In this document: in pieces, positions 10,021 to 26,599 of the stretch | How the letters are laid out: each line of letters starts with the position of its first letter | Position numbering within the stretch: position 1 is the first letter of the stretch | NCBI RefSeq assembly: GCF_016859285.1 | Contig: NC_053415.1 | Coordinates: 9,100,501-9,164,500 of the forward strand | Source: Xiphias gladius | Taxonomy: Eukaryota; Chordata; Actinopteri; Istiophoriformes; Xiphiidae | Length of the DNA: 64,000 nucleotides | Direction of reading: 5' to 3' | Position numbers and translations under genes: made by a program | The notes under the pieces: generated by a model | What the model was told of the DNA's origin: nothing | The model's input: the letters and a program-made list of their open reading frames with translations, nothing else | Databases searched by the model: none

Positions 10021-13000
10021 CTACATCAACAGACAGAGTGAAGAAAAACAAATGAAAATAAATGAAAAGTGGAAATGATAAAAGTAAATAAACTTTCCGT
10101 TACTCAGTAGCACATAATACCTGTACTGTATCTGTGTGTCAATCGGTTGTTGAATAATACCAACAATTTGGCACTTACTTGGTGAGACTTCACTGTGAGG
10201 GTCTTAATTAGTATTCATTGTGGATATCTTTGTGACAGTTCCTAGAATACATTTCCCCATACATGTATTTGTGGTCTTTGTGTGTCCAGGTAATTATGTA
10301 ATGTTTATTTCATATTAAAGGAATTTACAAAGACTTAACGGCACATCCTACAAGCAGATGTGGAGAATCACTCAGAACAGACTCAGAACAGACTCTCCCT
10401 TAATTATATTTAACGTTGTATTTTTATTTGCATTGAAAAGCTAATTGAAAGAATTTACCACAGGCAAAACTCAGAAAAAAGAAATATTTCATGCCAAAAT
10501 TGTAACAAAATTGCTCTTTGTTGCCTGGGCATGCCCCCAACCTCTGCCTTATCAAGGTTGTTTGGATATGGGAAATGGGCACAAGCACATAAAATTGGAC
10601 TTGCAGTGCAAACTCATGGCCATTACCAAATCAGCGTTATCATTAGTCTTTCACAGGAATGCAATGGTTCAACATAAATATAATTCAAATGTTTAAAACT
10701 GAACAGAGCAAAGCATATTATTTCATAAAGTCAGATAGTAAAACATTCAGTATGTTGCACTTGACACTTTTACTGTAATATATATTACACAAACTCCCCA
10801 TGTTTATGCAGGATCTACAGTATTTTAGCATTACTATGGATGCTTTCAGACTAATGGTCATTCACACAAAAACCTTTTATTAGGGACCAGCTGCATGTCA
10901 GCTTTTTTTCCCTTCTGACATGAAATTTGAAATCCAATGCACATTGATAAGGGTTGTCAACCTTTTGTTATTTGGCAAAGTAAAACTTCTGCAGCTCCTG
11001 TATAATACTGTAAGATTAGTATATCACATCCAGTTCCACAAGAAGTCACGTCATTTCTAACAAAGAACTATGGAATTATGGAGGACTGATCTTTAAAATG
11101 AAAGGTAAGAGAGTTCTTCAAATAAATTATGAAAAATTATTATTATGTATATTTAAAAACCTTATGACCAATTGTATAACGTGAACATTACAAATCTTCT
11201 CAATTTTTTAAAAATTTTTCTTTGCGTGTGCCATTATCCTCCCACAGTCTACACACATGCAGTTTAGTTGCAATGAAATCAATCAACTCATATTAAAAAT
11301 TGCAATGTCATGGGCATTTCTTTTGCAAATAAAAGTATAGGTCATTAGTCAGCTAGCAGGTGACACAAAAGTCATTCTTTTTTTTAAATAAAGACATAAG
11401 ACATTTAAAAAGCACTGGAGGCAATCGGTGTATTTTCAGAAGCCTCCTTTTTGCCCTTGAATATAACTAAATGTGAATTTCTTTGAATTTCTATCTTGCT
11501 TAGATGCCCCAATTTGTGATATACCTGTTAAAAACAAGGTGAAATGTCTATAAGCAAAGCTCATATTACTGGAGAAATTGATAACTTTCACCCTCTGATC
11601 AAATCTGTGGAACAGAAATTAACGGTGACAGAGGGACCTATCAATCATAGGAGGACCCTTGACTACTCTATTAAAAGGCTCTAGTATACACCACCTTGGC
11701 ATTAGATGTTCGCAAAGAGTGGTGCACTTCTATTAAAACAATTTGATTTCTAATATTGCCATGGCTACATGGTTGTCATTATCCTGTTGATTGGTGGCTG
11801 AATGTCGAGAAGAAAGGTCTTATCTAACTTGACCTTGTACGGGGCAGATACAAAAAAATAAAGGAGGAAGGAAACACCAACCCATGACAGTTTGGCATGC
11901 TGCAGAGCAGGAAACAGCTCCTTTTGTTGAGACCATGATAGACAGTGAATGACAGCCCTGATCCCTGACGTACTTTGGTTTAGTTTCTGCATGTGTTTAT
12001 ATTTTAGCCTAAACGATCTGAAATCCAACATCGAGCTGTGAACTATACGGTCGATTTTGTACAAGTTCATTTGGTTTCTAGCGTATTACTGCTTTTACAT
12101 ACATTCGCAGGGAGTAGAAGCCCTGTTGGCAGCTGAGTGGCTTCACTGGAACACGAGTGCTAACTGCCTCTGTCAACAATTTTACACTCAACTAACACTT
12201 TTCATGAGCTGACCTGGAGAGCTGAGCCCGAACTTTCTGTCTCTGTCTTTATCAGATAAGATAAAGACACTAACACAGTACCTCTCTATAACCTTAACAC
12301 ATTCATGCATGAGGTACAGTGGTCACCCACTTTCCCTTAGAAAAGGCAAGTTGACAGATCTGGGTTTCAGCTCCATTGCTTGTTGTCAGTGTGGTGCAGT
12401 CAAACACAACCTATAAGAGAAAAACAACTGAATAAACTGCTGCAGCCACAGAAAACCCCACTATATTGTGGATACCTCTGTGTGTGTGCTTGTGCTTAAT
12501 ATGTGTGTGTATACAGTAGGCAGTCTAAGCATTCCATTTCAGAGACTACAACCAAGTTTTCCCAAATTTTTTGTTTTCATAGTTTTTTTTTTTTTTTTTT
12601 AATTTCAGTGTTCGGTGTCTAGTTGTGCCTGTGGAGCAGATCAGTGATCTACTCACAGATATTGATCTGTCTTGGATTTGTACCCTTGCCCAGCCCTATA
12701 TTTTACAGATCAGTTACTGATGCTGCCCTCAAGATGGTGCTAACACTTCAACTATATCAGGAATAATTGTTCTGGGTGATGACGAACACTAAGAGCAGCT
12801 GCTTCCATCGTGCCCATGTTTTTTTTTAACCAATATACTTCATATATCAGTATGTACATACTAATGGTACAGGTTAAGCTGAAAAGGCATTTTTTTTTAC
12901 CTATTACTACATTTGAGTTGTGTAGAGTTATCACAGTTTGTATAAAAACCACAGTGTAAATGACTGGTTGGTTTCACATGTTTAAATTTGTATATATAAG

Positions 13001-13745
13001 CCATACTAGAGGCCCCAAATTAGTGAGATTTTGGGGTTGATGATCCTAGAGTCGTTTACCTGGAAGGACAATAGTTTATAAAGCAAATATAAACCACTGT
13101 GTGGTCAGTAACGTTACTTTATCTTCCAGGCAAATTTGCAAGTAAAATCCACAACAGCCATACGCAAAATAGAATGGCTCCAGACACTCTCACATGAGTG
13201 TCCAGCTTATCTAAAAGTAGGAGGTCAATCTCAAGGAAAACATGAAATGTTCAATTTTTCATTTATTTTTTTTATATTCCCAAAGTAATATGATCAAATG
13301 AGAGCATCAGTGTCATGGGGTTGGCAGCACAAGCCTGCCAACTGTAACCCATTAAAAGCTTACGCCGCTAAAATCTCGAACTGATTAAAACTCTTATCTT
13401 TACATTTGTTGGAAAATTTGAGTGGATCATGACAATGCAACAAACTGTTTGGAAAAAACAATACAATTAAGCCATTTTCTGTTTGCACAAGCATCGAAGA
13501 TTATATAGAATTAATATATAATACTGTATTAACCCAAAAATAAGAGAGACTCCTGGAGATCGTTCAAGTGGTGTGGAAGATTTGTACCTTTGACCATGTA
13601 AACCAAGTTATTTCCCCCAAAGCTTGTTAATTATATATAATTCATTATACAACGTACAATTCTTAACATTCATCCCGTTTAAAACTCAACAACTCTCTTA
13701 TCAATATACTGCAAATTTCACATTTGCTATACTAACAAACTGTTC
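10021..13745. other. Gap between the hnmt copies; includes the hnmt 3' flank
   Basis: No exon 1 for the pseudogene copy was recognised here; the hnmt exon 1 hallmark EHQCMQ was not found. The part nearest 13.7 kb should contain the 3' UTR of the intact hnmt. An AATAAA on the minus strand at 13,262-13,267 is one possible polyadenylation signal, about 480 nt past the stop codon. The rest is AT-rich with no gene that I can support. Confidence 0.45.
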
Positions 13746-19193
<5,448 letters not shown>

Positions 19194-19594
19194 GGCAGCT
19201 CACCTGGCAAAAAAACAGACAAACAAACAGACAAAGTATTGTCGTCAACAGCTAAGAAGGTCAGAATGGCATTCTGCAAAATGCGCAGGTGTGCTTTTCT
19301 TTTAAATGTTAAAAAAAAAAAAAAAAAAAATGTTTTAGCTTAAAACACAGCTGCTGTTGCAGGTGAACATTTATTCCCAGCAACTACTAAGAGTCCAATT
19401 TGCTGGCTGTCATTTGTGTCGTTCTGCAAAACACTGTCGAAGGACCAACTGGAGTTGAGTCAATTTATAATAGTTTTTTTTTTATTCTACAGTGTTTTGT
19501 TCTCATATTATACCGTGTACTCGCTTAACTTCATCCACACAAAGATTGATTATTTTACTGAACAGTCGATTGATTTTCACTTCCCACTCTTCAC

Positions 19595-20090
19595 ACACAC
19601 TGTTCTCGGCGTGTCTGAACGTTTTCCTCCCCCCCCTTGTCGCTCGAAATCGAGGGGACGACTACGAACCCAGCCCGACTCCCGACGCCAGGCCGACCTC
19701 ACTCTGGCGGACATCTGCTCCGCTTTTGCCGCGGCAGCGCTGCGGCCGGACGCGTCTCCAACAGCTCATTTCTTCTGCCGTCATGGCAGAGCTGCCCGTC
19801 TACTACGAAATATGTTCCCAGCGGCAGCGGAAACAGAAACGACCCCATGCGGAGCGGACACAGAGCCTGTCACGTCTCTCGACGTGTGCACAGCTGCGCA
19901 GAGGCTGGTCAGAGGTGCAAACATGTTGCTGCCCCTATCAGTGAATGCCACAACGTCTTCGACAGTACCTGCTTGTGGTGTTTAGGCTGGAGACAGGTCG
20001 AGACAAAAAGCAACATTTTTCACTTACATGTGGCGCAGAACTGCGTGCGTCCCTGGAGCTCTGCAGGCGGGAATAAAACCCTCCCACTAG
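19595..20090 (-). promoter_or_regulatory. hnmt: CpG-rich probable hnmt promoter and noncoding first exon region
   Basis: This is the only clearly GC- and CpG-rich patch in the window, with dense CG near 19,660-19,870. On the minus strand a TATA-like GGTTTTATTC lies at 20,071-20,080, and a perfect GTAAGTG donor follows at 20,021-20,027. That donor would pair with the acceptor just before the hnmt ATG to give a short 5' noncoding exon ending at 20,028. Transcription could instead start within the CpG patch. Open frames on the plus strand here are side effects of GC-rich composition. Confidence 0.5.
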
Positions 20091-20099
20091 AATCGCAGC

Positions 20100-20143
20100 T
20101 TCCTTTTTTTTCTTTTTTTTTTCTTTTTTTTTTTTTTTTTTTT
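20100..20143. repeat. T-rich homopolymer tract
   Basis: More than 40 bases of almost pure T with scattered C on the plus strand, poly(A) on the minus strand, immediately upstream of the hnmt promoter region. It may be the tail of a retroposed insertion or a nucleosome-excluding tract; the sequence does not decide. Confidence 0.9.
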
Positions 20144-20515
20144 TACGGGGGGCAAAGGTGGCAGAGAAAATCCCTCAAGAAAAATACAATCCAGCCACCA
20201 AACACTCAATACTAAGGCGAGACCTAAGTCCTCAGTGACATGTGAGTAATTTTTGAACATGCACAGTAAGTTATAGACATACTGCATATTCACGAATATA
20301 ACAGAAAAGCCTGATTTGAAAAACATCTGAAGTTTTTCAATGGATTGCTAAAGTAGCCTAGATAAACTTTAAATAGCATTTGAAAACATTAATAAGAAAT
20401 ATTTTTCCATTGTTGTTATCTGGCATTATATTACTTGTCAGTCAATTTGATAAAATTTTAGGTTCCAGTCTGTTTTCAACTTTGAGGGTGTTGTTACCCT
20501 TGAATTTAGTTCAAT

Positions 20516-20965
20516 TCATTTTTATTTACATAACACGAAATCATAAGAGAGATGATTTCAGGGCACTTTTCATATAGAGCAGCTCTAGACCGTACTATTT
20601 ATGGTTATATTCCACCCAATGTTACTCCATGAGCGAGCACTTGGCGGGAGCGGCAAGGAAAGGCTCCCTTTTAAAAGGTAGAAACCGTGAACGGAATGCT
20701 GCTCATGGTGGGCGGCCGACTGCCCCGACCGGCTGGGTTGGGAGGCGGGGATTGGGAGAGAGAGACTGAGAGAGAGATTGAGTAATAATAAAACTAATAG
20801 TTATAATAAGAGGGATAAGAATAATAGTAATAATAATAATTGAAGCAGTGAGTGTTTAGCAGGATCATGGCGGCAGTAGGTGGTTTGCAGTCACAGATCC
20901 AGTCTCTCTAGCACCAGAAGCAGAAATACCTGCAGAGAGCGACAGGAGGGGAGAGGAGAGAGACA
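20516..20965. repeat. Fish-type interspersed repeat
   Basis: Begins with ttcaattcatttttatttac and contains the blocks aatcataagagagatgattt, gagcagctctagaccgtact, atgagcgagcacttggcggg and gcggcaaggaaaggctccc, then a GA-rich part and a tract ending tacctgcagagagcgacagg. I recognise the order of these blocks as a very common noncoding teleost repeat, here only mildly diverged. It lies about 450 bp upstream of the putative hnmt promoter. The family name is not certain. Confidence 0.6.
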
Positions 20966-21360
20966 AGGAAGCACAGACTTTATTTGGATTATGACCTGTG
21001 CCTTAATATCATAGGAGATACCAAAATGACTATTACAGACCTCTGGCACCTGATTGTTTGACACCGACGCTGAACATAACTTGATCTGGGGTGGAAAATT
21101 TGACACCCAAGAAATGTTGCCAGATTTGGCGACTTTCTGCCTAATTGGGTGGTTTTAGGATGGATGATGTTGCAAAAATGATTGCCGGTGGGTTGACAAA
21201 ATTTTGGCCTGGTTTGTCATAGTGCGGACACAATATTCATATTCTTTTCTGACTAATAATGACGTTTTTGAAACAACCTGGCAACACGGTAGGGGAGCTC
21301 TTCTGACTGACCAAGCAACCAACCAGACGCGCCCGCCATTTTCTAGCTGTCAGACCAACG

Positions 21361-21735
21361 AGTAGCAACGATGGCTAATATAAATGAACAATTTGCTAAT
21401 AATAGTATTGATTCACTGCTCAAACTTCCACTCAGCCCAACGGCTCACAGTGAAAAATATGGGACCAGACCAGCGAAGGACTGAATATTAAACAGCCTTC
21501 TGGACATGATCAAGGGAAGAGCTACATTCAGAGTTTCACTAGCGAGCGGTATCAACAGAAACCGTGGCTTTCTGGAAGGAAAAGGCATGCTCTTTTTTGT
21601 TTCCAACGCCTGCTGTTTTGGACGTCCACATCTGACAGAGTTTGGGCAGAAGAGTTCAGCTCTTACACACACTCAGTCCAGATTCATACAGTTAAATTGC
21701 GTGGAACAAAGCAGCTATCATCCTGATAAATCCTG
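21361..21735 (+). mobile_element. hAT-like transposase N-terminal fragment (degenerate)
   Basis: A plus-strand ATG at 21,371 opens MANINEQFANNSIDSLLKLP and continues past a TGA. In a shifted frame from about 21,540 it reads SERYQQKPWLSGRKRHALFC followed by LLFW and VWAEEFSS. The spacing KPWLSG...ALFCF..LLF resembles the TTF-type zinc finger that precedes hAT transposases and ZMYM-type domesticated proteins, except that the second cysteine of the CFxC motif is replaced. The frame is broken and the catalytic domain is absent. Surrounding sequence (about 21.1-22.3 kb) may be the rest of a non-autonomous element. Confidence 0.5.
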
Positions 21736-22685
21736 AGCTCCATCAAAGCTATCTGAAAAAAATGTTTCAGAGGCTAAAAGTTTAATTCCGTTTCCCCTGG
21801 ATAGTTTCCTCTGTCTTGTCAAGTTTATAACTACAGGTTTTGGTTTTGCTGTTATCTGCCGGAGACGATTCTGACAGGTCCATGAGCCGGTCAAGTCCGG
21901 TTCTATTCCCCATCCCGCTGTCTTTAAACACAGTACTATGCACTGCAGTGTGTGATTGTAGTCTACGTTCAACCGACTAAATGTTATTTAACAGGGAAAC
22001 CTTATTATTATAAACAACAACAGTAATAACAATAATAATTATCGTTATTATTATTCGTATAATTAATGCTGCTTACCTCCTGAAGGCAGTCAAAACATAC
22101 ACAGATGGTTGTGATAATTGGATGATAATTGGAAAGGGAAAGTAGGTGTTAAGTTGCCACCAAAAGTTCATGTTTTTAAGCTTTTGAAAACCGCTAGCCA
22201 CCAGCAGCTGGCTCTCTCCTACATGTTCGTTACATGCTCATGGCAAAAATAACCTGAGCTACCTACCTAGGGCTGAAACCCCACCTTGTGGAAAAGTCAC
22301 ACCACGCCACTTAGTATTTGCATGCATAGTGTTTCCAATAGTTTCTATTTATTTCACCTTTGTATAAAAATCAGCAACTAAAAACTTGCTTGATCTAAGT
22401 CCTCTATCATGCAAGTTTTACTTTTGTCAGCGATACCTTACTGGTGCGTATCAACGCAGTACAACCCTGCAATTCTGCATCACGACCAAAAGGCAATGTA
22501 ACTTTTACAAGAATGAAAGCAGACACAATATTTATTGTGATTTATTTCAAGTCTCAGCAAGCTGATTTTTTCATTGCATGGAGACTTGTGCCCAGACAGT
22601 TCTTTTTAAAATCTGAGAAACTTTAGCCTGCTTTAATAAGGTCAGTAGAAATGTGAGGTGTGCTACAGGATAATTTGTAATTTGC

Positions 22686-23310
22686 TCTAAAAGACTACTA
22701 TAATAAAGACAGACTATAAGGAATATGATAATTTACATTTTCTCAATATAGGAGTGTCAGTTAGTGATGAAAACAAGATTATACTGTATTTTTTAATTTC
22801 AAGGAAAGAGAATGAAGGAAATTTTGGCATGTCTGTGACACCTAGATTTCCCACTTGTTATAATATCAGATAGACAAGAACTAGGCCAAATAACCCAAAT
22901 TACATTGTAATTAGGCCACAACCCCATCTGAAGACATACTGACCCAGGGAGGGAATCCAGAGGAGAGTGTTTAGTTAGACATGAATTAGTAGACTATAGT
23001 GGCCTATTTGAATGTATTGTTAAGACAAAAGACGATACCATTATATATTTTGAGACATTTCTCAGGAACCTCGGTGGATCCTCGGGGCAATCGATGACGC
23101 CAGGATGCAGACTGACCTTGTTTGGAGACTTGGTTGTCATTTTTTCGTCATCACCTGGAGACTGGGACCATGATAGTTCTATACAAGAAAAAGAATGTCA
23201 AAGATGTTTTGGTTTACATAAATACATTTGAGCAATCTAGAAATTAAAGAATCACAATTGACCATTTCAACAGCTTTTCACTGGACAATTGAATGCGTAT
23301 CTTAATTTGT
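22686..23310. repeat. 625-bp tandem duplication, copy 1
   Basis: The block starting tctaaaagactactataata is repeated almost perfectly at 23,311. By eye the copies differ by only a few substitutions and one base in a T run. It contains no recognised gene. It lies in the thsd7b-hnmt intergenic region. Confidence 0.97.
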
Positions 23311-23935
23311 TCTAAAAGACTACTATAATAAAGACAGACTATAAGGAATATGATAATTTACATTTTCTCAATATAGGAGTGTCAGTTAGTGATGAAAACA
23401 AGATTATACTGTATTTTTAATTTCAAGGAAAGAGAATGAAGGAAATTTTGGCATGTCTGTGACACCTAGATTTCCCACTTGTTATAATATCAGATAGACA
23501 AGAACTAGGCCAAATAACCCAAATTACATTGTAATTAGGCCACAACCCCATCTGAAGACATACTGACCCAGGGAGGGAATCCAGAGGAGAGTGTTTAGTT
23601 AGACATGAATTAGTAGACTATAGTGGCCTATATGAATGTATTGTTAAGACAAAAGACGATACCATTATATATTTTCAGACATTTCTCAGGAACCTCGGTG
23701 GATCCTCGGGGCAATCGATGACGCCAGGATGCAGACTGACCTTGTTTGGGGACTTGGTTGTCATTTTTTCGTCATCACCTGGAGACTGGGACCATGATAG
23801 TTCTATACAAGAAAAAGAATGTCAAAGATGTTTTGGTTTACATAAATACATTTGAGCAATCTAGAAATTAAAGAATCACAATTGACCATTTCAACAGCTT
23901 TTCACTGGACAATTGAATGCGTATCTTAATTTGTT
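23311..23935. repeat. 625-bp tandem duplication, copy 2
   Basis: Follows copy 1 head to tail with no spacer and ends in gcgtatcttaatttgttct. The near identity implies either a young duplication or gene conversion. An assembly artefact is possible because the copies are so similar. Confidence 0.97.
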
Positions 23936-24074
23936 CTTGTATGGTTTACTTGATGTCTTTTGCCACTAAGAACTGACAGAGGAAAACAGGGCTCAATACA
24001 TTGTATTTTCTCCATCTTGACGAAGTCTGTTATTGCAACATACTATTATCTGACCTTTTTGAACATTAAACCTT

Positions 24075-24420
24075 CAGCTTGTTCAAAAGGCTGCTGCCAG
24101 AATATAAGTAGACAATTTAAACTTATTACACCAATTTGTCCTTAATTCATTGCCTCTGAATTCAAGCCAGACTGAACTTCAAAGTCCTTTTATTGATTGC
24201 ATGAGCTTGCACTATCTTATCTATCTGTTCTCAACGTGCCACATCCATGCTCTCGGATCCCAGGGTGTTGGTCTTAATATAATCAGGAAAATAGTACGTA
24301 AAAACAAGAAGACAAAAACTCAGTGGGCGGAAAAGTATTTTTCTACCAAGCTTCACATTTTTGGAACGAACTCCCTCTTGCAGCTGATGAAGCAGAAACC
24401 AGTCTGATTAACACTGTCTA
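24075..24420 (+). mobile_element. Possible LINE reverse-transcriptase tail remnant
   Basis: The plus strand reads LQLVQKAAARI at the start, and FSTKLHIFGTNSLLQL about 270 bp later. These resemble the LQ.VQN.AARL and F....P.LWNSLPL landmarks of L2/jockey-type LINE polymerases, with about the right spacing. The intervening frame is poorly conserved and interrupted, so this is a tentative call. Confidence 0.35.
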
Positions 24421-24490
24421 ATTGAGTACCAGCTATTTATTAGTAAATCAAAGTAAACAACTGTCTGTTTCTCTTTTTACCTCTCTTACA

Positions 24491-24546
24491 CACACACAAA
24501 TGCAAAAAAAAAATACACAAACACACACACACACACACAAACACAC
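24491..24546. repeat. (CA)n microsatellite
   Basis: CA repeats interrupted by an A-rich stretch. Confidence 0.95.
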
Positions 24547-24958
24547 TGCTCTTCCTATGCATATAGGACACAGCAGCTAGACAGTGTTACTTTTGTTAGT
24601 TTGTACACGAAGGTCATATTGAACAAGAGTTTACAGTTAAGCTCACAGCTCTGTCAGGCTGTACATTGCCACAGTGGTGCTTTGGGCTAAATGATGCCAA
24701 CATGCTCACAATGACAATTATAACATGTTAATGATAGTTGAATCGTTGAGTATAATATTTACCATGCTCACCATCTCAGTTAAATGTGTGTCCATACTAA
24801 CATTTGCTGATTAGTGCTAAACACAAAGTGCAGCTGGGGTTGTTCGAAATGTCATTAGTTTGCAGATATTCAGTCATAAATCAAAGCAGTGGACAAATTG
24901 ACATTTTGGCATGATAATGGCACTAGATGAACATCTAAGTTTCTAAGTGCTATTTGAA

Positions 24959-25083
24959 GGCATCTGGACTTGCTTTAGGTTCTTGAAGATGTTTCACCTC
25001 TCATCCAAAAGGCTTCTTCACTTCAGTTCAGTTTCGTAGGAAAGTTGAAACATCTTAAAGAACCTCAAGCAGATCTTGGTGCC
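24959..25083. repeat. Palindromic short repeat (inverted arms of about 42 bp)
   Basis: The left arm at 24,959-25,000 (ggcatctggacttgctttag, then gttcttgaagatgtttcacc) is the inverse of the right arm at 25,042-25,083 (tgaaacatcttaaagaacct, then caagcagatcttggtgcc), with a few mismatches. The following 'ataccatgacctggatgac' also occurs, slightly changed, after a related block at 57,240-57,340. A dispersed repeat of unknown family. Confidence 0.75.
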
Positions 25084-25383
25084 TTCGTATAGCACTTAGA
25101 AATACCATGACCTGGATGACCAAAGTTATTATAATTCATCCCGAGGAGAACCTGAATGTACCAACCTCATGCTTAAGGAAACATTAGGGGACCATCAGAC
25201 CATGAATATCTGTGCAAAATGTTGTTCCAATCTATCAAGTAGTTGAGTTATTTCACAGGATAAGTCTAAACTAATCGAGATCAGTGTTTTTGGCTTTATT
25301 GTAAATTAAATAGACAGTAGGGCCTACACCTCAGGTCTGAACAGTTACAGCCGCCCCTATAGTCAGTGATTAAATAGTTAAAA

Positions 25384-26245
25384 GTGGCAAAGTGCAGGGT
25401 TGAGAAGATTTACAGAGACTCCAGTCATGAAAAGGCCAGAGGTGCAGACGTCACCACAAGGTCAGGCTGCAAGTGGGCAGCTGACACATCAGTGACACAG
25501 GCAGAAAGCAAGTTGAAGGACATTATCAGGAACCCATCCATGAGGAGACAACGATTTGGCACCACCCACTTCCAGCAGTGGGGACAAGCTGACCCAAGGC
25601 AGAGGAGAGACATGATCCAAGCGGAGGTCTGACGCCTGTAGGAGGAAGGGCGAAGGTCCTTGGAACTTGAATCACAAGGAGCTTGGATAAAGTGAACTTT
25701 GGAGACTGGAGCCCTTCCGCATCTCTTTCCTGCTCTGATCAGTGTACAACACACTTTTCAACACCAACAAACCCGCACAGGTGTGGAATGAGGGAGGATC
25801 CACTGTGCAAGTTATGCAGAGAGAGAGGCATATTGGAGCACATACTGGCGGGGTGCAAGCCTGCTTTTCTCCACGGGGGATACAGATGGCGTCACGACAA
25901 GGTACTCATAGGAATGGCTGGCATTTTGGAGCAGGAGAGATGTAAAATCCGTCAGACCCATGAGATCATCAGTTTGGGGGAGAAGCCACCCTCCTCCAAC
26001 TAGACCAAAAAGACCTTCCTGCACCTTGCACAGTCATAGAAGATGATGATGGACCTTGGAAGAAAACTATACTTTCCCCAGGTTGTCCAAACATCCCTGA
26101 GGCTTGACATTGTCATATGGTCTGCGGAGGTGAAGGTCGGTCCTGTTGGAAGATGGATGCGAGGAATGCCACCAATTACCAGGACCTGGTCCAACAGTCA
26201 GGACATAAGGGTGGCAGGCCAGGCTATTTCCAGTTGAGGTTGGCT
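25384..26245 (+). mobile_element. Degenerate non-LTR retrotransposon 3' ORF fragment (R2-like type)
   Basis: Plus-strand pieces in shifting frames resemble the C-terminal third of fish non-LTR elements. They run: a basic stretch with RSGCKWAADTSVTQAESKL; MRRQRFGTTHFQQW; a zinc-knuckle-like CKLCRERGILEHILAGC with C, C, H and C in the R2-type spacing; then GYRWRHDKVL; and finally DLGRKLYFPQ with LDIVIWS. In intact relatives the last motif is the RPDIVLWS of a restriction-like endonuclease; here the proline is leucine. Frames are broken, the reverse transcriptase upstream is missing, and no 3' tail was identified. It lies between thsd7b and hnmt. Confidence 0.6.
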
Positions 26246-26599
26246 GCAGGCGGGAGGAGATGAGAACAAAGCCAGGAGAAGATGGGTAAATGGCCATCAC
26301 TTCCAACCCACCAACTGGAGAAAATTGTGGTTCAGGGTTGAAACGTCTGAGGGAGGTTGGATGCCACTTGAAGACATCTTCTCCTGGCCAAAGGCTCCAG
26401 CCATAAGAAAGTGTCTGAATGTGTGCACATCTAGATGTATCCAATAGTAGTAGTGTTAGTAGTAAAGGCAAAGGTAACCGCACCTGCTGTTTGGCCTTCA
26501 AGACATTTCATCAATCATCAAAGAGGCTTCATCAGTTCTATTGATTAATACTGACTAGAGCGGAGTTCCAGGCCTTTAAACCTTGATTTATTCAAACCT

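Noticed and set aside
19416..20215. Overlapping plus-strand open frames of 150-192 codons at the CpG-rich patch
   Set aside because: All three frames are open because of GC-rich composition. There is no recognisable protein, and the patch fits a promoter of the minus-strand hnmt gene.
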